A stretch of 64,000 nucleotides of DNA. Source: Euglena gracilis (Eukaryota; Euglenida; Euglenophyceae; Euglenales). This document shows, in pieces, positions 63,953 through 64,000 of this stretch (positions are counted from its first letter, which is position 1; each line of letters begins with the position of its first letter). The notes under the pieces are model-generated. The model saw nothing but the letters and a program-made list of their open reading frames with translations, did not search any database and had not been told where the DNA came from. The translations under genes and the position numbers were made by a program. The stretch spans positions 25,050,119 through 25,114,118 of the forward strand of contig CP154955.1 of assembly GCA_039621445.1 (NCBI GenBank). The letters run 5' to 3'.

Positions 63953-64000
63953 GTGGCACAGCAGCTTGAGAGGGACCGCGTGCAGGCCTTGCTGCAGGCT
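63953..64000 (+). CDS. tepsin-like gene, next exon, runs off the window
   Basis: After GGATTTGCAG the frame reads VAQQLERDRVQALLQA to the window end, as expected for a late helix of the VHS-like domain. The gene continues to the right. Confidence 0.5.
   Translation, partial: MAQQLERDRVQALLQA

Overview
This window is eukaryotic nuclear DNA. It has GT-AG spliceosomal introns, several classes of eukaryotic transposons, no operons and almost no compact genes. The mix fits a repeat-rich alga or other protist: site-specific-type LINEs with a restriction-like endonuclease (RLE), a Ty3-like LTR element, hAT and Tc1/IS630 relics, and very many poly-C/poly-G tracts. I cannot name the species. No tRNA, rRNA or CRISPR locus was seen.

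Layout. 0-2.7 kb holds poly-C/G foldback DNA and an IS630/Tc1 transposase relic. 2.68-9.73 kb is a tandem array of three 2,355-bp copies of the 3' half of an RLE-type LINE. 9.8-11 kb is an intron-containing eEF1A pseudogene; a second one lies at 41.1 kb with the same flanking DNA. 12-25.75 kb is one rearranged LTR retrotransposon of about 13 kb. Its 5' LTR, primer-binding site, Gag and Pol lie on the minus strand, while its distal part (a 776-codon extra ORF, polypurine tract and 3' LTR) lies on the plus strand. Matching 5-bp target duplications show that both LTRs belong to one insertion, so the distal part has been inverted, apparently between two clusters of palindromes.

27-50 kb is a mosaic of nested foldback elements, minisatellites and broken transposons. 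It includes RLE LINE pieces, one carrying a 2A-like peptide motif and a twin-priming-like inversion; two hAT fragments; an IS630 N-terminal half; and a family of poly-G/C-terminated elements that carry a small conserved ORF.

50-64 kb looks like host DNA. Plus-strand exons at 52.5, 61.3 and 62.95-64.0 kb fit an AP-4 accessory protein (tepsin-like: ENTH domain, then VHS-like domain) that runs off the right edge. Its introns hold a 701-bp Tc1/mariner-type MITE and simple repeats.

Functionally, the window shows transposable elements acting on one another: nesting, internal deletion, inversion and capture of host sequence. The only plausible working host gene is the tepsin-like one. Frame breaks very often fall in runs of C or G, so some broken frames could be homopolymer sequencing errors.
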